NCBI GenBank assembly: GCA_018666775.1 | Contig: JABIXC010000002.1 | Coordinates: forward strand, 54,097-118,096 | Direction of reading: 5' to 3' | From: Rhodospirillales bacterium | GTDB taxonomy: Bacteria > Pseudomonadota > Alphaproteobacteria > SMXQ01 | DNA length: 64,000 nt | Shown here: positions 59,203-64,000 of the stretch, in pieces | Layout: every line of letters begins with the position of its first letter | Numbering within the stretch: the stretch's first letter is position 1 | The notes under the pieces: model-generated | Told to the model about the DNA's origin: nothing | Databases searched by the model: none | The model's input: only the letters and a program-made list of their open reading frames with translations | Position numbers and translations under genes: made by a program

Positions 59203-60426
59203 ATGAATGCATCCTCTGCTCGTTGGAAAACGCCTGTCGTCATCTTGCTCTTTGGCACAATTGTTCTCATTCTTTCAATTGGGACACGCCAAACCTTTGG
59301 CCTGTTTATGGAACCTATTTCAAGCGCCCAAGGATGGGGCCGGGAATCCCTCGCATTTGCTTTCGCTACCCAGAATTTGGTATGGGGGCTAAGCCAACCC
59401 TTCATCGGTGCCGTTGCTGACAAGTGGGGTTCAGGAAAAATTATTGCGGGTGCGGGTATCCTTTATGCCTTGGGCCTTTACATGATGTCGCAGGCAACCA
59501 GCCCGGGTGATGTTCTTTTATCGAATGGCCTCATGATTGGCTTTGCCCTTTCCGGTTGTGGCTATCCCATTATTTTGGCAATCGTTGGGCGTTCGGTTCC
59601 TGAAAAACGCCGAAGTCTTTTCCTGGGCATCGCCAGCACCGGTGGCTCATCAGGGCAATTACTGGTGATCCCCATGGCCCAAGTATTCATTTCCAATTAT
59701 GGGTGGGTAATGGCCCTGATCCTACTTGCCCTCATGACCGCTTTCATGGTTCCCCTTGCTGCCGCCCTGACAGGAAAACCAAAAATGCCAGAAGGCGAGA
59801 ATACGGAACAAACCTTACGCCAAGCCCTGGTCGAAGCACGTGGGCATTCCGGTTACATTCTTTTAACCAGCGGGTTTTTTGTTTGTGGCTGGCAAATCGG
59901 GTTTGTTACAGCCCACATGCCTGCTTACCTTTCTGATCATGCTATCCCCATATCCATCGCGGCGCTATCGCTCGCCGTCATTGGATTTTTTAATATTATT
60001 GGAACATTCACCGCCGGGGTACTGGGCGGGTATTTTCGTCAAAAATACCTTCTTGGCATCATGTACTTTTTGCGATCCGCTTTGTTCCTTGTATTTCTTT
60101 TCATGCCAATCAACACGACAACCGTTCTTATTTTTTCGGCCGTCCTTGGGCTCTTGTGGCTTGCAACAGTTCCCCTAACCTCTGGCCTGGTCGCCCACAT
60201 ATTTGGTGCACGCTATATGGCGACCCTCTACGGGATTGTATTTCTAAGCCACCAAATTGGCAGCTTCTTTGGCGTCTGGTTGGGTGGCATTCTCTATGAT
60301 CAAACGGGAAGCTACAATTTAATCTGGTGGGGATCCATCGGGCTTGGCTTAATTGCATCCCTACTGCATGTCTCGCTGAATGATGAAAAAGTAGCACGTC
60401 CCCTAGCATCCCCAACCAACGCTTAA
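59203..60426 (+). CDS. Major facilitator superfamily transporter
   Basis: 407 residues from the ATG at 59203; an in-frame TTG 33 bp upstream is less likely. About twelve membrane spans. The start GTRQTFGLFMEPIS and the GAVADKWGSGKII loop (MFS motif A) are like those of monocarboxylate or oxalate/formate-type MFS carriers. Substrate cannot be determined. The downstream SRAP and hydrolase genes run in the opposite direction. Confidence 0.9.
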   Translation: MNASSARWKTPVVILLFGTIVLILSIGTRQTFGLFMEPISSAQGWGRESLAFAFATQNLVWGLSQPFIGAVADKWGSGKIIAGAGILYALGLYMMSQATSPGDVLLSNGLMIGFALSGCGYPIILAIVGRSVPEKRRSLFLGIASTGGSSGQLLVIPMAQVFISNYGWVMALILLALMTAFMVPLAAALTGKPKMPEGENTEQTLRQALVEARGHSGYILLTSGFFVCGWQIGFVTAHMPAYLSDHAIPISIAALSLAVIGFFNIIGTFTAGVLGGYFRQKYLLGIMYFLRSALFLVFLFMPINTTTVLIFSAVLGLLWLATVPLTSGLVAHIFGARYMATLYGIVFLSHQIGSFFGVWLGGILYDQTGSYNLIWWGSIGLGLIASLLHVSLNDEKVARPLASPTNA

Positions 60427-60430
60427 GCCT

Positions 60431-61108
60431 TCACCCAGCAAGTGGCATCACCAAATCCGCATCATCATTTGCGGGACTGTTTACACGACGGCTGACAGGA
60501 TAGCACTGCATTTCCTCTGCCGGGAAAGGCAGGAGAAGCGCCTCAAGGACTTTGGGTGATTGTGGCTCATCTTCCCCCAACCATGCACCATAGTATTCTG
60601 GTGACAAAATCACCGGCATACGGTCATGGATTGGGCGGACCAAAGCATTCGCCTTGGTGGTAATGATAGAAAAAGACAATATTTCATCGCCATGGGGGCC
60701 CATCCACTCATCCCACAACCCTGCAAAACCATGGGGTTCCTTTGTTTTAAGGGAAAAGAAATGGGGCTGCTTTCCGTCTTCGGTTTTCTGCCATTCATAA
60801 AAACCATCTGCCGGAATCAAACAACGGTGCTGACGAAAAGGCCCCCGATATGCCGGTTTAATCGCAGCAGTCTCTGCACGTGCATTAATCATCGAAAAAC
60901 GCGTATCTGGCCCCTTTGACCACGATGGCACCAGCCCCCATTGCATGAAGCTGAATTCCCGCCCACCTCGGGCAGATTTTCGAACCACTGGCAAGGGTTG
61001 GGTCGGGGCACAATTATAGTGCGCTGGGAAATTTGGTAGCGCCCCCGTTACACCCAAAAACTTCGCTAATGTATCAGGCGGCGAGCTGATGGCATATCGA
61101 CCACACAT
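60431..61108 (-). CDS. SRAP-domain abasic-site protein (YedK/HMCES family)
   Basis: 225 residues. The catalytic Cys2 follows the initiator Met (MCGRYAIS) and would be exposed by Met removal. Other conserved blocks: LPVVRK, GLVPSWSK, MINARAETA with the DNA-contacting Asn, Arg and Glu, LIPADGFYEW, and ITTKAN with the C-terminal HDRMPVIL containing the active His. Such proteins form a crosslink with abasic sites in single-stranded DNA. No LexA box was noticed near it. Its ATG overlaps the stop of the upstream hydrolase gene. Confidence 0.95.
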   Translation of the reverse strand: MCGRYAISSPPDTLAKFLGVTGALPNFPAHYNCAPTQPLPVVRKSARGGREFSFMQWGLVPSWSKGPDTRFSMINARAETAAIKPAYRGPFRQHRCLIPADGFYEWQKTEDGKQPHFFSLKTKEPHGFAGLWDEWMGPHGDEILSFSIITTKANALVRPIHDRMPVILSPEYYGAWLGEDEPQSPKVLEALLLPFPAEEMQCYPVSRRVNSPANDDADLVMPLAG

Positions 61109-61920
61109 TACTCAAGGCGCACGTTCTTGGAAAAATCATAATCAGATGACGATCCACAATTGAAATCCCATTCGATCTCTGATTTGTCTCGTGCGGGGTC
61201 AAATAACCACGCAAGGAATTCAAGTTGTGTGGCCCAGGCAGTCTCCGCCTGTTCCTTGCGATACCGTCCCGGCATGGTGTCATTCAGCCAACCATGGGGG
61301 GCACCACGAAAGAGGTTGATCGAATATGATTTCAGATTGTCCTCAAGGCAGTTTCTAAAACGTCTGACGTCATCCAAAGAAATAATGTGATCTGCCTCAC
61401 CAAATGATCCAAACACCGGGCAGTCAAGGTCGGCAATCACCTCTGCCAGTGCGCGGGGTTGGCAATCGTTCACCTCCCATTCGCGCTTCGATGCTGCTCC
61501 ATACCAAACCAGTGCAGCTGCGATTGGCCGCTTGGTCGCAAGAATCAATGGGTGACGTCCAGTTTGGCAAACACCCATAACAGCACAGCGAGATAAATCG
61601 GAGCCTTCATTTGCTTCCAGCGCATCCATAGCCGCAGAAAGGTTTTCCACGGCTTCATCATCTGTCAGGTCGTAACGATCGTCCCCGCGATGTAATGCAT
61701 CCTGATCGGGGTGGCAGAAGAAAGTATCGGGCGCAATACAGGTATAGCCATCGTGTGCAAACCGCCTGGCTAAATCCTTGGTATGGTCCACAAGGCCATA
61801 GCGTTCATGCATCAACACAATGGATGCATTTTTTCCCTCATCCGAAGGTTTTGCCACATAGGCTGGCATCCCTCCGGCACAGGTTACATCTTTAACGATG
61901 ATGTCTTTATCTGTGGCCAT
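61108..61920 (-). CDS. Dienelactone hydrolase family protein
   Basis: 270 residues, alpha/beta hydrolase of the DLH type: MHERYGLVDHTKDLARRF, nucleophile Cys in MGVCQTGRHPL, Asp in FGEADHIISLDD, and His in GAPHGWLND. Dienelactone hydrolases open lactones from chlorocatechol breakdown, but most family members have unknown substrates. It shares a transcript with the SRAP gene, whose start overlaps its stop. A tRNA-Leu lies 63 bp upstream. Confidence 0.88.
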   Translation of the reverse strand: MATDKDIIVKDVTCAGGMPAYVAKPSDEGKNASIVLMHERYGLVDHTKDLARRFAHDGYTCIAPDTFFCHPDQDALHRGDDRYDLTDDEAVENLSAAMDALEANEGSDLSRCAVMGVCQTGRHPLILATKRPIAAALVWYGAASKREWEVNDCQPRALAEVIADLDCPVFGSFGEADHIISLDDVRRFRNCLEDNLKSYSINLFRGAPHGWLNDTMPGRYRKEQAETAWATQLEFLAWLFDPARDKSEIEWDFNCGSSSDYDFSKNVRLE

Positions 61921-61982
61921 ACTTCCCCCTTGTTACTGATCTGCTTGAAACTGCCGATCAATTTAATTCCGACACAATAAAA

Positions 61983-62067
61983 TGGTGCGGGTGGCCGGAC
62001 TTGAACCGGCAAGGCCGAAGCCGAGGGATTTTAAGTCCCTTGTGTTTACCAATTTCACCACACCCGC
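61983..62067 (-). tRNA. tRNA-Leu (TAA anticodon)
   Basis: 85 nt with encoded CCA on the minus strand. The acceptor stem GCGGGTG pairs with CACCCGC. The anticodon stem AGGGA/TCCCT surrounds loop CTTAAAA with anticodon TAA. A long variable arm (CGGCTTCGGCC) as expected for leucine, and the T loop TTCAAGT are present. Confidence 0.96.
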
Positions 62068-62153
62068 ACGGGTCTTGCCCGGATAATGTAAATTTTGGCG
62101 CGGCAATGCAATGGCTCCCATGCAACAAAGTCTCTTTTTTAAAATTCAGGCAC

Positions 62154-62195
62154 AAAAAAAGGGCCCCCAAACACCCAAATTGGGTGCCTGGGGGC
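62154..62195 (-). terminator. Intrinsic terminator of the phage-like operon
   Basis: On the minus strand the stem GCCCCCAGGCACCCA pairs with TGGGTGTTTGGGGGC (two G-U pairs), loop ATT, followed by C and seven Ts. It closes the three phage-like genes before tRNA-Leu. Confidence 0.88.
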
Positions 62196-62224
62196 AAAAC
62201 AAGCCAAAATCATTCCTTAAATCG

Positions 62225-62389
62225 TCAATCTAACACCAGTTTCCATATGAGGATGCCTATCAAGGCACCCATTTTAAACAGGATAACGACCATGACATTC
62301 CGAACCGTTGTCCATCGGGCAGCACAAATCCTTTCGTGTGATTCAATCTGGGTAAGCGCCTTAACGGCCATATCACGGGTCTCACTCAT
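62225..62389 (-). CDS. Small membrane protein of the phage-like operon
   Basis: 54 residues: a polar N-terminal half (MSETRDMAVKALTQIESHER) and one membrane span (MVVILFKMGALIGILIWKL). I do not recognise the family. The ATG overlaps the stop of the 98-residue gene by four bases (ATGA), which is the main reason to accept it. Size and position at the end of a tail-fibre-like operon would fit a small lysis- or membrane-associated phage protein, but this is inference. Confidence 0.7.
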   Translation of the reverse strand: MSETRDMAVKALTQIESHERICAARWTTVRNVMVVILFKMGALIGILIWKLVLD

Positions 62390-62682
62390 GCCCAGGCCCT
62401 CCGAGGATTATTCGGTGCCGCAATAATGATCGTCATGCCGATGTCTACTTCCAGGCTTTCATCAAGCAAGCGAAGATTCGCGTGGAACTGGCTGTCAAAA
62501 ACGGCTGGGGTCAATTCTGCACCCTCCGCATCAAAGGTGGCCGGGATCGTCACAACCGGCCCGATCAGGTCCAGAGCATATTCGTGGGTGTAGCAAGCTG
62601 GTCCACCTTCAAGCATATTAACGAAAGGCAGTCCAGCCAGAAGGGTTGTTTTGTCGGGGGCTTTTAGGAATATATCGATCAT
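62386..62682 (-). CDS. Hypothetical protein of the phage-like operon
   Basis: 98 residues beginning MIDIFLKAPDKTTLLAGLPF, mostly beta-strand-like, with VVTIPATFDAEGAELTPAVF. No signal or membrane segment. The family is not recognised, though small proteins of this kind often follow tail-fibre genes. Its start overlaps the stop of the spike-like gene by four bases and its own stop overlaps the next gene, so the three are translationally coupled. Confidence 0.72.
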   Translation of the reverse strand: MIDIFLKAPDKTTLLAGLPFVNMLEGGPACYTHEYALDLIGPVVTIPATFDAEGAELTPAVFDSQFHANLRLLDESLEVDIGMTIIIAAPNNPRRAWA

Positions 62683-63803
62683 GCTGTTAGTACCTGTATT
62701 TGGGCGTTAGATAGCCGGGTGTTGTAATAGGTGATCCGTGCAACGTGTCCATCCCATTCACGGTCTATCGTGCCGGGGTCATAGCCAATTGCGAGTTCCG
62801 TGTTACCCGTGGGGACTATGTAACTAATGTCTGCTGCTTTAACCGCGCCATCTGTAACAAGAACGGCGTCATCCCCCGCCCCTGTCCACGCTACGCCTAT
62901 TTGTTGTGAGTTGGCAGCACTCCAATAACCTGCGTCCCCGTCCACCAACACACCAAATGTTGCGCTTTCTCCAATACCAAACCTTGTCGCGTTGGCAGGG
63001 GATGTCCCCGGGTCAGTGGCTTGGATCAAAATTCTGTCAGTTGAAGCACTTTCAATTACTAAAATATTGGACCACAGATCGTTGGCCTGCATCTTGGATG
63101 CTTCAACAATAAAGGTGCCATCCCCACCATCATTGAACCAGCTTACGTCCGAAACAGTCGGAATATCTGCGGCGCGGGTGCCGCCCAGAATTGTGCTGGT
63201 TAGGACAGAGCCTTCGACATTATTTGGTGCCCAGAAATATAATTCTTCGCCAGAAAGAAACGAGTTAAAGCCGCCAAGAATAAGACGGTGGCTCGTCGTA
63301 TCTAGGGGGTTGTAATCATACTCAAATCGTTGCCATTCTGTTGTGATATTATACAAAACAAGGCCCGCGACAACGCCACCGAAAGGCCCCATTCTAGCCA
63401 CAATACAGGTGATAGAAAAATTGCCGCCTGTCGCCGACTTGAGCCAGAACGACCACTTGTGATTGTTAGTATTGGCCGGGGTAAAATCTATGACCGCGTT
63501 GCCATCGCCTGTTGAAACTAATTTTTCCGCCGTGGTTGTGCCATTTGGTGCGAGGGCATCATTTAGTGTGTAAGTTGCATTTACGACCGACCAATTTGAA
63601 AGGTCTGAGATGCCAGTTGGTAAGTTTGCAGCCGCATTCTCAACTAGTAGCCCAAGGCTTTCACCCGTTACGGGGTCATGGTCAAGGCGGGGCTCATTCG
63701 TAGAGGCCGTTTGCATGATCCGGGACGAATCGAGATAGGTGGCGGAAGACGCACGGGTGAATTGCACTTGGTCAATCCCCACCACGCCGGCAAAATCGGC
63801 CAA
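62679..63803 (-). CDS. Phage spike/tail-fibre-like protein, 5' end broken at a C10 run
   Basis: At least 374 residues. The N-terminal block FTRASSATYLDSSRIMQ followed by ANEPRLDHDPVTGESLGLLVE-type sequence (about residues 14-55) is typical of phage spike and tail-fibre proteins. After it come Ser/Thr/Gly-rich beta-sandwich regions resembling carbohydrate-binding modules and a LamG-like C-terminus. The apparent start is a TTG at 63803 with only a T-rich run before it. A second frame begins at ATG 63874 and would join this one if the C run at 63810-63819 were two bases shorter or one longer. So the real gene probably starts at 63874. Confidence 0.75.
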   Translation of the reverse strand: MADFAGVVGIDQVQFTRASSATYLDSSRIMQTASTNEPRLDHDPVTGESLGLLVENAAANLPTGISDLSNWSVVNATYTLNDALAPNGTTTAEKLVSTGDGNAVIDFTPANTNNHKWSFWLKSATGGNFSITCIVARMGPFGGVVAGLVLYNITTEWQRFEYDYNPLDTTSHRLILGGFNSFLSGEELYFWAPNNVEGSVLTSTILGGTRAADIPTVSDVSWFNDGGDGTFIVEASKMQANDLWSNILVIESASTDRILIQATDPGTSPANATRFGIGESATFGVLVDGDAGYWSAANSQQIGVAWTGAGDDAVLVTDGAVKAADISYIVPTGNTELAIGYDPGTIDREWDGHVARITYYNTRLSNAQIQVLTA

Positions 63804-63809
63804 AAAAGA

Positions 63810-63819
63810 GGGGGGGGGG
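63810..63819 (-). repeat. Homopolymeric C10 run near the start of the spike-like gene
   Basis: Ten consecutive C on the coding (minus) strand. It separates an upstream frame (ATG 63874, MTTDSTHYQAHSRSNRSHAP) from the main frame. Slippage here would switch the frame on and off. Confidence 0.85.
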
Positions 63820-63935
63820 CATGAGAACGATTGGAGCGGCTATGGGCCTGATAATGGGTACTGTCCGTCGTCATATAAAATGGAACATCTGGCGGCCTGA
63901 TCTAAGAGAGGGTCTGGCCCATCTGGTTGATCATA

Positions 63936-64000
63936 TTAAGCGGCGTATTTGCGGTATTGCAAGCGCCGGGTTTCCATGGTTTTCCGTTTGATCCTTTCCC
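63936..64000 (-). CDS. Possible C-terminus of a phage-like gene, cut by window edge
   Basis: The minus-strand frame open to the window edge ends RKTMETRRLQYRKYAA at a TAA at 63936-63938. The basic, gene-end-like sequence and its position before the spike-like gene suggest a coding end, but only 21 codons are visible and other frames are also open. Confidence 0.3.
   Translation of the reverse strand, partial: ERIKRKTMETRRLQYRKYAA

Noticed and set aside
62001..62426. 141-codon plus-strand open frame over tRNA-Leu and the phage-like operon end
   Set aside because: It runs antisense through a tRNA, a terminator and an overlapping small gene; no similarity is apparent.
63821..63991. 56-codon plus-strand open frame at the window end
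   Set aside because: No recognisable product, antisense to the likely phage frames, and it begins directly at the homopolymer run.

Overview
The window reads as a chromosomal segment of an alphaproteobacterium, most likely a Rhodospirillales-like lineage. The evidence is gene content and order: fabF-acpP-fabG-fabD, rpsF-rpsR-DUF2232-rplI-dnaB-alr-mlaE-mlaF-radA, yfgM-bamB-der, a GTTC-N7-GTTC SOS box upstream of recA, a DksA with an incomplete zinc finger, FliX, and DUF2794 and DUF3553 proteins. No plasmid features, CRISPR array, rRNA or intact insertion sequence were seen. GC content and taxonomy were not computed.

Layout. 1-2644 (minus): type II fatty-acid synthesis. 2753-14147 (plus): a long housekeeping run with ribosomal proteins S6, S18 and L9, helicase, alanine racemase, Mla-type lipid transporter parts, RadA, CvpA, PurF and an SDR enzyme. 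14150-23612 (mostly minus): Der, BamB and a YfgM-like protein, then a parvulin, GuaA, GuaB, RlmE and Ppx. 23855-36000: an accessory region that starts at tRNA-Gln and carries a four-PAS hybrid kinase flanked by short inverted repeats, an orphan molybdenum hydroxylase large subunit, a kinase with a periplasmic binding domain, and a hybrid kinase with its CheY-like partner. 36046-44275: a DHP-decarboxylase-like protein, phosphatidylserine synthesis (psd-pssA), a LysM protein, two c-type cytochromes, a LOG-family enzyme and isocitrate dehydrogenase. 44365-48366: alaS and recA.

48627-50755 is the most unusual stretch. A scar joins the 3' end of a cckA-like gene (minus) directly to the 3' end of flgH (plus). 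Intact dksA, a fliX with no good start codon, and a frameshifted, truncated flgI follow. I read this as a flagellar locus lost by deletion and decay, with dksA kept.

50800-61920 holds a DUF3553 protein, molybdenum-cofactor genes (mobA, moaA) around a further sensor kinase, a LigB-type dioxygenase, a membrane-anchored protein with Sel1-like and ankyrin repeats, NAD kinase, a secreted cupredoxin-like protein, an MFS transporter, an SRAP (abasic-site) protein and a dienelactone-hydrolase-like enzyme. From tRNA-Leu (61983) to the window end lie three overlapping phage-like genes on the minus strand. The first is interrupted near its start by a ten-base C run that could be phase-variable or a sequencing error.
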